A DNA stretch of 64,000 nucleotides from Nocardia terrae (GTDB taxonomy: Bacteria; Actinomycetota; Actinomycetes; Mycobacteriales; Mycobacteriaceae). The notes beneath the pieces are model-generated. The model had not been told where the DNA came from, did no database searches, and saw only the letters and a program-made list of their open reading frames with translations. Below, in pieces: positions 27,542 through 38,243 of this stretch. Every line of letters begins with the position of its first letter. The first letter of the stretch is position 1. The translations under genes and the position numbers were made by a program. The stretch spans positions 620,001 to 684,000 of the forward strand of contig NZ_WRPP01000001.1 in NCBI RefSeq assembly GCF_009760405.1, written 5' to 3'.

Positions 27542-27547
27542 TAGAAT
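27542..27547 (+). promoter_or_regulatory. -10 box for leaderless valS
   Basis: TAGAAT lies exactly 6 nt before the GTG start at 27554 and there is no SD, the expected layout for a leaderless mRNA starting at the initiation codon. Confidence 0.6.
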
Positions 27548-27553
27548 CGACCG

Positions 27554-30249
<2,696 letters not shown>

Positions 30250-30253
<4 letters not shown>

Positions 30254-31698
30254 ACGACGAACCGGAACGCCAGTACGCGGAGGGCTCGCTGAGCGAAACC
30301 GGCACCTCCCCGGTGGATCTCGCCGAAATGGCGCTGGTCGAGGCCGAACTCGACCAGCGCTGGCCGGAAACCAAGATCGAGCCGTCGCTGGTCCGCATCG
30401 CGACCCTGATGGATCTGCTGGGCTCGCCCCAGCAGTCCTACCCGGCCATCCACATCGCGGGCACCAACGGCAAGACCTCGGTCACCCGCATGATCGACTC
30501 GCTGCTCACCGCACTGCACCGGCGCACCGGCCGTATCACCAGCCCGCACCTGCAGCTGGCCACCGAGCGCATCGCCGTCGACAACGCGCCCATCACGCCC
30601 GGGCGCTACGTCGAGGTGTACCGGGAGCTGCTGCCCTACATCGAGCTGGTCGACAAACAGTCCAAAGCCAATGGCGGCCCGGCCATGTCGAAGTTCGAGG
30701 TGCTCACCGGCATGGCGTACGCGGCCTTCGCCGAAGCGCCCGTCGACGTGGCCGTGGTCGAGACCGGCCTGGGCGGTCGCTGGGACGCCACCAATGTGAT
30801 CGACGGCCAGGTCGCGGTCATCACCCCGATCGGCTTGGACCACACCGAATACCTGGGCCCCGACCTCACCTCCATCGCGGGGGAGAAGGCCGGAATCATC
30901 AAGAAGGCCCCCGAGGACGAGCTGTCCCCGCGCGACACCGTCGCCGTCATCGCCCAGCAGGAACCCGAGGTCATGGACGTCCTGCTGCGCCGCGCCGTCG
31001 AGGTCGACGCCGCGGTCGCGCGCGAAGGCGCGGAGTTCCAGGTGCTTTCGCGCCGCGTCGCCATCGGCGGGCAGATGCTGGAACTGCAGGGCCTCGGCGG
31101 CGTCTACGACGAGATCTTCCTGCCCATGCACGGCGAACACCAGGCCCGCAACGCGGTGCTGGCGCTGGCTGCGGTCGAGGCGTTCTTCGGCGCGGGCGCG
31201 TCCCGCCAGCTCGACATCGACGCCGTGCGAGCCGGTTTCGCGGGTGCCGTCAGCCCCGGCCGGATGGAACGCATGCGCAGCGCGCCGACCATCTTCATCG
31301 ACGCCGCCCACAACCCGCACGGCGCGAAGGCCCTGGCCGCCACGCTGACAAGCGAATTCGACTTCCGCAAACTGGTGGGCGTGATCGCGGTACTGGGCGA
31401 CAAGGACGCCGGCGGCATCCTGGACGCCCTGGAACCGGTCTTCGACGAGATCGTCGTCACCGAGAACGGCTCCCCGCGCGCCCTGCCCGTCGACGACCTG
31501 GCCAACCTGGCCGTGCAGCGCTTCGGCGACGAACGCGTGGCCGTCGCCCACGACCTCGCCGACGCCATCGAGACCGCCATCGCCCTCGCCGAGGGCGGGG
31601 AGGACGGCGAATTGGTTTCCGGGGCAGGCATAGTCATCACCGGCTCGGTGGTCACCGCCGGGGCCGCCCGCAGCCTGTTCGGAAAGGACCCCGCATGA
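30250..31698 (+). CDS. folC: Folylpolyglutamate synthase / dihydrofolate synthase
   Basis: A Mur-ligase-family enzyme that adds glutamate to dihydropteroate and to folates using ATP. The 482-residue product has the P-loop [17 protein letters not shown], the [13 protein letters not shown] block, [14 protein letters not shown] and a downstream [13 protein letters not shown] motif with the conserved His-Asn-Pro. The C-terminal domain contains [18 protein letters not shown] 30250 overlaps the valS stop, and its own stop overlaps the DUF4233 start (ATGA), so valS-folC-DUF4233 form one transcript. The extra acidic 40 residues at the N-terminus are common in actinobacteria. Confidence 0.96.
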
Positions 31699-32132
31699 GC
31701 GAGCGCAGCGAGCGACCGCAAGACGCAGCCGAGGAAGCCAAGCCCGAGGTTCCGCCGCCCGCCACCGACCCGTGGAAGGGTCTGCGCGGCGTCATGGCCG
31801 GAACCCTGGTCCTGGAAGCCATTACGGTCCTGCTCGCGCTGCCCGTGATCAGCGCCGTCGGCGGCGGCCTGCGCTGGTGGTCGATCCTCTACGTCGTCGG
31901 CCTGGCCGTGATCATGTTCCTGGGCGCGGGCCTGCAGCGCCGCCCCTGGGCCATCCCCTTCAACCTGGCCCTGCAGGTGGCCCTGCTGCTCGGCGGCTTC
32001 ATCCACATCTCGATCCTGGTGATCGGCGTGGTCTTCGTCGCAGTCTGGCTGTTCGTGCTGTTCCTGCGCGCCGACGTCAAGAAGCGCATGGAGGCGGGCA
32101 CGCTGCCGAGCCAGCGCATGTCCGGAGCCTGA
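31695..32132 (+). CDS. DUF4233 membrane protein
   Basis: A 145-residue protein with a Pro/Glu-rich head and four hydrophobic segments (GVMAGTLVLEAITVLLALPV; WWSILYVVGLAVIMFLGAGL; AIPFNLALQVALLLGGFI; ILVIGVVFVAVWLFVLFL). This is the small membrane protein found between folC and ndk in mycobacteria and relatives; its role is unknown. The ATG overlaps the folC stop. The first codons lie in the sequence GAGCGAGCGCAGCGAGCG, a palindrome-like stretch that encodes SERSER. A strong terminator follows. Confidence 0.88.
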   Translation: MSERSERPQDAAEEAKPEVPPPATDPWKGLRGVMAGTLVLEAITVLLALPVISAVGGGLRWWSILYVVGLAVIMFLGAGLQRRPWAIPFNLALQVALLLGGFIHISILVIGVVFVAVWLFVLFLRADVKKRMEAGTLPSQRMSGA

Positions 32133-32150
32133 ACAACTCCGTATATTCGG

Positions 32151-32184
32151 GCAGACCGGGCCATCGCGCCCGGTCTGCGTTTTT
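32151..32184 (+). terminator. Intrinsic terminator after the valS-folC-DUF4233 operon
   Basis: GCAGACCGGGC (32151-32161) pairs perfectly with 32168-32178 over a 6-nt loop, followed by GTTTTT. Confidence 0.9.
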
Positions 32185-32204
32185 CCTGCTGAGTACCCGC
32201 CGGT

Positions 32205-32210
32205 TAAGGT
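32205..32210 (+). promoter_or_regulatory. -10 box for leaderless ndk
   Basis: TAAGGT lies 6 nt upstream of the GTG at 32217 with no SD between, the same layout as valS. It starts 21 nt after the preceding terminator's T-run. Confidence 0.6.
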
Positions 32211-32216
32211 TGCGCT

Positions 32217-32633
32217 GTGACTGAGCAGACGTTGGTACTCATCAAGCCCGACGGCGTGGCCCGCGGCCTCGTCGGGGAGATCATCACCCGCATTGAGCGC
32301 AAGGGTCTGAAGATCGCGGCAATGAAGCTCGTGAACGTCTCCGAGGAAGTGGCCGTGAGCCACTACGCCGAGCACGCCGAGCGGCCGTTCTTCGGCTCCC
32401 TGATCGAATTCATCACCTCCGGTCCGGTTGTAGCGGCCGTGCTCGAGGGTGAACGCGCCATCGCCGCCTTCCGCCAGATCGCGGGCGGCACCGACCCGGT
32501 CGAGAAGGCCGTCCCCGGCAGCATCCGCGGCGACTACGCCCTCGAGACCCAGTACAACCTGGTGCACGGCTCCGACTCGCCCGAGTCCGCCAAGCGCGAG
32601 ATCGACATCTGGTTCCCGGGGTTCGCGCACTGA
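32217..32633 (+). CDS. ndk: Nucleoside diphosphate kinase
   Basis: Moves the gamma-phosphate of ATP to nucleoside diphosphates through a phosphohistidine. The 138-residue product has the N-terminal [18 protein letters not shown], the hexamer-type core, and the active-site His117 in [16 protein letters not shown]. Length and residues are standard. The GTG start is probably leaderless. It is transcribed from its own promoter after a terminator and precedes rne, the conserved order. Confidence 0.97.
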   Translation: MTEQTLVLIKPDGVARGLVGEIITRIERKGLKIAAMKLVNVSEEVAVSHYAEHAERPFFGSLIEFITSGPVVAAVLEGERAIAAFRQIAGGTDPVEKAVPGSIRGDYALETQYNLVHGSDSPESAKREIDIWFPGFAH

Positions 32634-32640
32634 TCTTCCT

Positions 32641-32697
32641 GGGGCGTTCGCCCCGAATCCACCACGGATGGGTCCGGGAAACACCACCCGGATCCAT
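32641..32697 (+). terminator. Two hairpins after ndk
   Basis: GGGGCG-tt-CGCCCC (32641-32654) is followed by ATGGGTCCGGG (32668-32678) pairing with 32687-32697 (one G-U). They probably end ndk transcription. The remaining gap to rne (32698-33020) contains a -10-like GATACT at 32772-32777 but no gene I can support. Confidence 0.55.
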
Positions 32698-33020
32698 TTC
32701 CCGGCGCCCGTCCGCGAGACTCGCGAACCCCGCTCCGGGCCGCGTGGGCACGAGGCCCCGGCACGGTGTGGGATACTTGCTCTGGAAGTGAGCGACGCGG
32801 GCCGTTTGCGGCAGGCACCGTTCACCTTCGAAATTGACACCGCGGAGCGACGGACGATCATCGCTGCCGCCGACGGCTCCAAGACTCGGCCGCCGGGCAG
32901 GCACGCTGGATGAACGCTCGTGACACGGAGTTGAGCCAACCAACCAGGCGCCACGTGACCTGTTAGCCCGAACGACGAGACACCGGTGATAACGGGCCAC
33001 ACGGCGCGAAGACTTACGAT

Positions 33021-33110
33021 CTCACGCCCGCGGGCGTGAGGCCGACAAGACAGCGCCCCCGCGACGGCCGCGTCACTCCTCAGAGGAGCGCGCCCGGGGG
33101 CCCCGAGGAG
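33021..33110 (+). promoter_or_regulatory. Structured rne leader with palindrome and possible SD-masking switch
   Basis: A perfect 20-bp palindrome CTCACGCCCGCGGGCGTGAG lies at 33021-33040. Further down, CTCCTC (33076-33081) can pair with GAGGAG at 33083-33088 or with the identical rne Shine-Dalgarno GAGGAG at 33105-33110. The two pairings exclude each other, which would let the leader hide or expose the SD. Confidence 0.5.
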
Positions 33111-33115
33111 ATTTC

Positions 33116-36100
33116 GTGGCCGATCAAGAGCCGCTGGAAGCATCGCAGAGCAAGGGCGAAGGGGAGGGCGCTCAGATCACCCCGGCTGCCGAACAGTTGC
33201 CGGAACGGATCCGAGTGCACGCACTGGCGAAGCTGCTGGGCACCACCAGCAAACGTATCCTGGCCCACCTGACCGAGATGGGCGCGCAGGCGCGAAGCCC
33301 GCAATCGAGTCTGGACCGCACCGTCGCCGAAACCGTCCGCGACGCCTTCGGCCCGCGTGACGTGGAAGCCGCCGAGCCGGCCAACCCGATCGCGCCGATC
33401 ACCGAGAAGACCGTCACCGAGGCGATCATCGCCGGCGACGACCGAGCCGCCGACGAATTGGCCGCCGAGGAGGTCGAAGAAGCCGAGGCCGCCGTCGCTT
33501 CCGCGCCCAAGCAGACCTCCCTGTTCACCAACCCGTTCGCGAGCGAGCCGCAGGCCGTCGAGCCGGTCCAGTACCAGCCCTCGGCCATCGTCGCCGCGCC
33601 GCTGTTCCAGGCGCCGGACGCCGCGGCCGCCGAGGAGGCCCGCCGCCAGCGTCGCGCCGAGCGCAAGTCGCGCGCCGAGGAGAGGGCCGCCGCGCAGGAC
33701 AAGGCCGCGCAGGACAAGGCCGCGCAGGACAAGGCCGCACAGGACAAGGACGCGCAGGACAAGGACATCGAGGCCAAGGCCGTCGCCGCCAAGGCGGTCG
33801 CCGAGGACACCGCCGCCGAGGACGCCGAGGACGAGGGCGACTGGGACGGCGAGCAGCGCGACCGCGACGAGGCGGACCGCGAGGGCACCTCGCGGCGTCG
33901 TCGCCGGGGTCGGCGCGGGCGTGGCCGCGGTCGCGGCGAACAGCACGGCGAGAACGACGCCGAGGACGACGACCAGCCCGAGGGCGAGGCCGACGAGTCG
34001 GCCGAATCCGCCGACGCCGACACCGAGGACGACGACGAGGGTTCGGCCGTGCCCGAGGGCTCGAGCAGCCGTCGCCGCCGTCGCCGTCGTCGCCGTAAGG
34101 GCGGCGAGGACAACGAGCCCGAGGCCGCCGACGACGATCCGCCGAACACCGTCGTGCACGAGCGGGAGCCGCGCAGCAAGCGCCGCGCCGCCGCCAAGGA
34201 TGTCGACGAGGTGCAGGGCATCAGCGGGTCGACCCGTCTGGAGGCCAAGCGCCAGCGTCGCCGCGACGGTCGCGAGGCCGGCCGCCGCCGCCCGCCGATC
34301 CTGACCGAGTCGGAGTTCCTGGCCCGCCGCGAAGCGGTGGACCGGGTGATGGTGGTGCGCGAGAAGCACTTCCCCGACCACCCCACCTCCACCACCCAGG
34401 TCGCGGTGCTCGAGGACAACATCCTGGTCGAGCACTTCGTGACCTCGACCGGTTCCGCGTCGATGGTCGGCAATGTGTACCTGGGCAAGGTGCAGAACGT
34501 GCTGCCCTCGATGGAAGCCGCGTTCGTCGACATCGGCCGCGGCCGCAACGGCGTGCTGTACGCGGGCGAGGTGAACTGGGAGGCCGCCGGTCTGGGCGGC
34601 AAGGAGCGCAAGATCGAGCAGGCGCTCAAGCCCGGTGACACCGTGCTGGTGCAGGTCTCCAAGGATCCGGTGGGCCACAAGGGCGCCCGCCTGACCACAC
34701 AGATCAGCCTGGCCGGTCGCTTCCTGGTGTACGTGCCGGGCGGTTCGTCGACCGGTATCTCGCGCAAGCTGCCCGACACCGAGCGCAAGCGGCTCAAGGA
34801 GATCCTGCGCGACATCGTGCCGCAGGACGCGGGCGTCATCATCCGCACCGCCTCCGAGGGCGTCTCCGAGCCCGAGCTGGCGCGCGATGTGGAACGGCTG
34901 CAGGCGACCTGGCGCACCATCGAGGAGCAGTCCAAGCAGGGATCGGGCGCGCCCAAGACCCTCTACGAAGAGCCGGACCTGCTGGTCAAGGTGGTTCGCG
35001 ACCTGTTCAACGAGGACTTCTCCAAGCTGGTCATCGAGGGCGAGCGGGCCTGGACGACCGTGGAGAACTACGTCCGCACGGTCGCCCCGGACATGCTGAA
35101 TCGCGTTGAGCGCCACGAGAACAACGGCGTCGACGTGTTCGGCTCGCTGCGCATCGACGAGCAGCTGGCCAAGGCCCTCGACCGCAAGGTGTGGCTGCCC
35201 TCGGGCGGCACCCTGGTGATCGACCGCACCGAGGCCATGACCGTCATCGACGTCAACACCGGCAAGTTCACCGGGTCGGGCGGGTCCAACCTCGAAGAGA
35301 CCGTGACCCGCAACAACCTGGAGGCGGCCGAGGAGATCGTGCGCCAGATGCGGCTGCGCGACATCGGCGGCATGATCGTCGTCGACTTCATCGACATGGT
35401 CCTCGAGTCCAACCGGGATCTGGTGCTGCGCCGCCTGACCGAGGCGCTGGGCCGCGACCGCACCCGCCACCAGGTCTCCGAGGTCACCTCGCTGGGCCTG
35501 GTCCAGATGACCCGCAAGAAGCTGGGCACCGGCCTGGTCGAGGCGTTCTCCACCACCTGTGAGACCTGCCACGGCCGCGGCATTCTCGTGCACAACTACC
35601 CCGTCGAGTCGTCGGCTCCGGCCGGCGACGGCGGCGAGGGCGCGGGCCGTCGCGAGGGGTCGCGTCGCCGCCGCAAGGACCGCAACGCGGCCGCCGCCGA
35701 GACCCCGGTCGTCGAGCCGGTGGTCGAGGAGAAGGCCGACAAGCACGAGAACCACGAGCAGCAGGCCGAGAAGGCCGCGGCCAAGCGCGCCCACCCGGTC
35801 GCCATGGCCATGGCGGCGCACGCGGCCGAGGAGGCCACGCACGTCGCGGACGAGGATGCCGTCGCGGCCGCCGACGCCGCGAACACGGTGCTGGCCGAGG
35901 GTGATTCGGCGACCGCGGCCGATGTCGCGGCCGCGGAGTCGATCATCGTGCGCGAGGCCGAGAACGCGGCCGCCGAAGCCGCGATCGCCGCGGACCAGGT
36001 GGCCGAGGTCGAGTCCGCCACCGAGGCCGCCGCGGAAACCGCTGTGGCTCCGGCGGCGACCGCGCACACCAACGGCACCGCCGAAGCCGCCGTCGCGGTG

Positions 36101-36346
36101 GACGAGGCGCAGACGGCCGAGCCCGCCCCCGCGGGCCGTCGTCCCGCCCGTCGCCGGGTGGCCCGCACGGCCTCGGCTCCGGCCGCGGACAGCGCGGGCG
36201 CGGTGTTCGTGCTCTCCAGTTCGGACCAGACCGACAAGCCGGGCTTCAACCTCGACGACCTGGCCCCGGCCGTGGTCCCGCCGCGGGCCCGCCCGCGCCG
36301 CCGGGCCGCCGGTCGTCCCGCCGGTGCGCCGGAGGGTGAGAACTAG
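33116..36346 (+). CDS. rne: Ribonuclease E/G
   Basis: Endoribonuclease for rRNA, tRNA and mRNA processing. The 1076-residue protein has the long actinobacterial N-terminal disordered arm (to about 410, acidic and Arg-rich, with [16 protein letters not shown]), then the catalytic core. The core has an S1 domain (GNVYLGKVQNVLPSMEAAFVDIG), a 5'-sensor/RNase H region, the catalytic MTVIDVNTGKF and MIVVDFIDM aspartates, and the Zn-link CETCHGRG. A second disordered Ala/Glu tail follows. GTG 33116 has GAGGAG 5 nt upstream. Five 15-bp repeats encode AQDKA units near residues 193-217. The leader may be autoregulatory. Confidence 0.96.
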   Translation: MADQEPLEASQSKGEGEGAQITPAAEQLPERIRVHALAKLLGTTSKRILAHLTEMGAQARSPQSSLDRTVAETVRDAFGPRDVEAAEPANPIAPITEKTVTEAIIAGDDRAADELAAEEVEEAEAAVASAPKQTSLFTNPFASEPQAVEPVQYQPSAIVAAPLFQAPDAAAAEEARRQRRAERKSRAEERAAAQDKAAQDKAAQDKAAQDKDAQDKDIEAKAVAAKAVAEDTAAEDAEDEGDWDGEQRDRDEADREGTSRRRRRGRRGRGRGRGEQHGENDAEDDDQPEGEADESAESADADTEDDDEGSAVPEGSSSRRRRRRRRRKGGEDNEPEAADDDPPNTVVHEREPRSKRRAAAKDVDEVQGISGSTRLEAKRQRRRDGREAGRRRPPILTESEFLARREAVDRVMVVREKHFPDHPTSTTQVAVLEDNILVEHFVTSTGSASMVGNVYLGKVQNVLPSMEAAFVDIGRGRNGVLYAGEVNWEAAGLGGKERKIEQALKPGDTVLVQVSKDPVGHKGARLTTQISLAGRFLVYVPGGSSTGISRKLPDTERKRLKEILRDIVPQDAGVIIRTASEGVSEPELARDVERLQATWRTIEEQSKQGSGAPKTLYEEPDLLVKVVRDLFNEDFSKLVIEGERAWTTVENYVRTVAPDMLNRVERHENNGVDVFGSLRIDEQLAKALDRKVWLPSGGTLVIDRTEAMTVIDVNTGKFTGSGGSNLEETVTRNNLEAAEEIVRQMRLRDIGGMIVVDFIDMVLESNRDLVLRRLTEALGRDRTRHQVSEVTSLGLVQMTRKKLGTGLVEAFSTTCETCHGRGILVHNYPVESSAPAGDGGEGAGRREGSRRRRKDRNAAAAETPVVEPVVEEKADKHENHEQQAEKAAAKRAHPVAMAMAAHAAEEATHVADEDAVAAADAANTVLAEGDSATAADVAAAESIIVREAENAAAEAAIAADQVAEVESATEAAAETAVAPAATAHTNGTAEAAVAVDEAQTAEPAPAGRRPARRRVARTASAPAADSAGAVFVLSSSDQTDKPGFNLDDLAPAVVPPRARPRRRAAGRPAGAPEGEN
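33692..33766. repeat. Five 15-bp tandem repeats inside rne
   Basis: The unit GCGCAGGACAAGGCC is repeated about five times with small changes, encoding AQDKA/AQDKD. It lies in the disordered N-terminal arm, so copy number could vary without harming catalysis. Confidence 0.8.
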
Positions 36347-36364
36347 CCCGCTCGCCGAAGCCGA

Positions 36365-36402
36365 CTGTGGCCCCGCCGGAATCCGGCGGGGCCACAGCCC
36401 TT
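36365..36402 (+). terminator. Terminator after rne
   Basis: CTGTGGCCCCGCCGG (36365-36379) pairs perfectly with 36383-36397 over a 3-nt loop, followed by CCCTTT. It lies 18 nt after the rne stop and ahead of the convergent small gene. Confidence 0.85.
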
Positions 36403-36410
36403 TCCGGGGC

Positions 36411-36506
36411 CTACTTCTTCTGGAATCGGGCGGAGAGATAGGTGCTGATGCTCACCATGAGGGCGAAGATCACGGCGATGATGACGGCGGCGGTGGACCA
36501 GGCCAT
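36411..36506 (-). CDS. 31-residue single-pass membrane protein
   Basis: A short minus-strand gene: ATG at 36506, TAG at 36411. The product begins MAWSTAAVIIAVIFALMVS and ends ISTYLSARFQKK, a single hydrophobic helix with a basic C-terminus. AAAGGA lies 7 nt before the ATG, a good SD, and codon choice is GC-biased like the neighbours. It sits between convergent rne and its own upstream gene, DUF3224, 105 nt apart. It resembles small regulatory or stabilising subunits of membrane complexes in size only; I do not recognise it. Confidence 0.65.
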   Translation of the reverse strand: MAWSTAAVIIAVIFALMVSISTYLSARFQKK

Positions 36507-36611
36507 GGCGATGTCCTTTGTTCGATGGGCAGCGTTGTCACCGTATGCCGCGCTCCGGGCCGAGTTCTCGTGCCGGAAGTCGTCGCGCTCCGGCCGGAAG
36601 TCCTCGATTCG

Positions 36612-37019
36612 TCAGGCGAGTTCGTAGTCGAACCAGATGCGGTGGGTGCCGTCCGGGTCGATGACGAGGTCGCCCTTGCCGGTGATGCCCGCCAGGCCGT
36701 CGGTGCCGCTGCCGGACACGATGGACAGGAATCCGTCGGTGCGCACGGCGCCGTCGGTGGAGGCCGAGTGGGCGAAGGTGAACGTGCCCGGGTGCCCGTT
36801 CAGCGTGCCTTCGAAGGAGTCCATCGCCACGTAGGTGCCGATGCCCTTCTCGGCGTCGAAGGCCGAGACGAACAGGGTCGCCGATCGCCCGACGATCTCA
36901 CCTTCGTACTGCTTCTCCATCTTCGCCAGGCCGACCGGCAGTCCGGTGGCGATGGCGGGGTCGAGGGTCGCCTCGGTGGGGGTGAGGGATTTGACGCTGA
37001 AGGTTCCGGTCGCTCGCAT
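36612..37019 (-). CDS. DUF3224 family protein
   Basis: A 135-residue soluble protein of the DUF3224 family, a small beta-barrel group of unknown role. Diagnostic parts are [31 protein letters not shown], the [19 protein letters not shown] strand pair, [17 protein letters not shown] and the final [12 protein letters not shown] 37019 is chosen because the family starts here; the longer frame adds a Cys-rich, unrelated head. There is no SD. A 14-bp palindrome 31 nt upstream may be its operator. Confidence 0.87.
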   Translation of the reverse strand: MRATGTFSVKSLTPTEATLDPAIATGLPVGLAKMEKQYEGEIVGRSATLFVSAFDAEKGIGTYVAMDSFEGTLNGHPGTFTFAHSASTDGAVRTDGFLSIVSGSGTDGLAGITGKGDLVIDPDGTHRIWFDYELA

Positions 37020-37049
37020 GGGGGAATCGTCGCAGGGGCCGCGGTCGGA

Positions 37050-37063
37050 GTTCTTGTAAGAAC
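37050..37063. promoter_or_regulatory. 14-bp palindrome upstream of DUF3224 gene
   Basis: GTTCTT-gt-AAGAAC. It lies in the 317-nt gap 37020-37336, 31 nt from the DUF3224 start and far from rplU. The rest of the gap contains a -10-like TAGTCT near 37121 that could drive rplU. Confidence 0.4.
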
Positions 37064-37336
37064 ACGACGCCTCGAGGTGAGAGCTGGGCAACCCCGGTTT
37101 GGAGGGGTAGGGCGAGTCAGGTAGTCTTGGTCAGTCGCTGCCCCCTGCGACGGCACTCTGTTGTGACTAGTGCTGTGAGTGGGCCCGGTTCGGTTATCCA
37201 GAGCCAAAGGCCCGAGGCGGCGGTGAAAACCACCAGACCAGTCTGCGGCGGTTTCCGGTGCGAGCCGGGCGACCAGCCGTGTGAGCAGAGTGCCGAGCAT
37301 GTCGAGCACTCGAACAGAAAGAAGGGCAGCCGACCG

Positions 37337-37648
37337 ATGGCAACGTACGCAATCGTCAAGACCGGCGGAAAGCAGTACAAGGTCGCGGTCGGTGACCTGG
37401 TGAAGGTCGAGAAGATCGAGGGTGAGCCGGGCACCGCGGTGTCGCTGGCGCCGGTGCTGGTCGTTGACGGCGCCGAGCTGACCACCGATGCTGACAAGCT
37501 GGCGAAGGTTTCCGTGTCCGCCGAGGTCGTCGAACAGACCAAGGGCCCGAAGATCCGCATCCACAAGTTCAAGAACAAGACCGGCTACCACAAGCGTCAG
37601 GGCCACCGTCAGAAGCTGACGGTCCTGAAGGTCACCGGCATCAAGTAA
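37337..37648 (+). CDS. rplU: 50S ribosomal protein L21
   Basis: 103 residues matching L21: [32 protein letters not shown] and the 23S rRNA-binding [21 protein letters not shown], with the closing [10 protein letters not shown]21 binds 23S rRNA near L20. ATG 37337 is the conserved start; AAGAAGGG lies about 10 nt upstream. It is followed by rpmA in the universal L21-L27 order. Confidence 0.98.
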   Translation: MATYAIVKTGGKQYKVAVGDLVKVEKIEGEPGTAVSLAPVLVVDGAELTTDADKLAKVSVSAEVVEQTKGPKIRIHKFKNKTGYHKRQGHRQKLTVLKVTGIK

Positions 37649-37764
37649 TCCGACTTGGGGTTCGTCACCCCCGGTATGGGTGGTCAGGCCCGGAGGCGGC
37701 AGCCTGCGTAACCACGTAGGGCCCCGCCCATACCGAATAAACACTGCACGAGGAGTTCTGAGAA

Positions 37765-38031
37765 ATGGCACATAAGAAGGGTGCATCCAGCTCGCGCAAT
37801 GGTCGCGATTCGAATGCCCAGCGGCTCGGCGTGAAGCGCTTCGGCGGCCAGACCGTCAAGGCCGGCGAGATCCTGGTTCGCCAGCGCGGCACGCACTTCC
37901 ACCCCGGCGTCAACGTCGGCCGTGGCGGCGACGACACGCTGTTCGCCCTCGAGGCGGGCGCGGTGCAGTTCGGCACCAAGCGTGGTCGCAAGACCGTCAA
38001 CATCGTGGTGCCGGAGCCGGTGAACGCCTGA
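37765..38031 (+). CDS. rpmA: 50S ribosomal protein L27
   Basis: 88 residues: [51 protein letters not shown]27's N-terminus reaches the peptidyl-transferase centre. There is no N-terminal processing extension of the Firmicutes type. AGGAG precedes the ATG by 9 nt. Same transcript as rplU, with a terminator downstream. Confidence 0.98.
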   Translation: MAHKKGASSSRNGRDSNAQRLGVKRFGGQTVKAGEILVRQRGTHFHPGVNVGRGGDDTLFALEAGAVQFGTKRGRKTVNIVVPEPVNA

Positions 38032-38066
38032 CCGGCGCACCGGAGTTCCTACTCCACTGGCTTTCG

Positions 38067-38109
38067 AGCGGGTCAGGGTTGTGAATACCCTGGCCCGCTT
38101 TGCTGTTTT
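38067..38109 (+). terminator. Terminator after rpmA
   Basis: AGCGGGTCAGGGT (38067-38079) pairs with 38087-38099 (one G-U) over a 7-nt loop and is followed by TTGCTGTTTT. Confidence 0.85.
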
Positions 38110-38133
38110 CAGGTTCTCGAACCAACAGCGATG

Positions 38134-38204
38134 GGTCCGCCCGGCCCAGTAGGGCCGGGCGGACCAAATCAAAGAGGCATTGAAATGCCGCCGGTCCGGG
38201 CGGC
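38134..38204 (+). promoter_or_regulatory. Two stable hairpins in the obg upstream region
   Basis: GGTCCGCCCGGCCC (38134-38147) pairs exactly with 38152-38165 over a 4-nt loop. GCCGCC (38187-38192) pairs with GGCGGC (38199-38204). The second ends 20 nt before the obg SD. They may be a second terminator plus a leader hairpin. Confidence 0.45.
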
Positions 38205-38243
38205 GTCGCAAACGACTAGTCCTGAAGGAGGATGATCACCGAT

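Noticed and set aside
27216..27553. T-box riboswitch upstream of valS
   Set aside because: I found no T-box consensus or specifier-loop arrangement, and the start appears leaderless.
33080..36067. 995-codon minus-strand frame opposite rne
   Set aside because: Low-complexity Gly/Leu/Arg sequence mirrors the rne repeats; no start signal.
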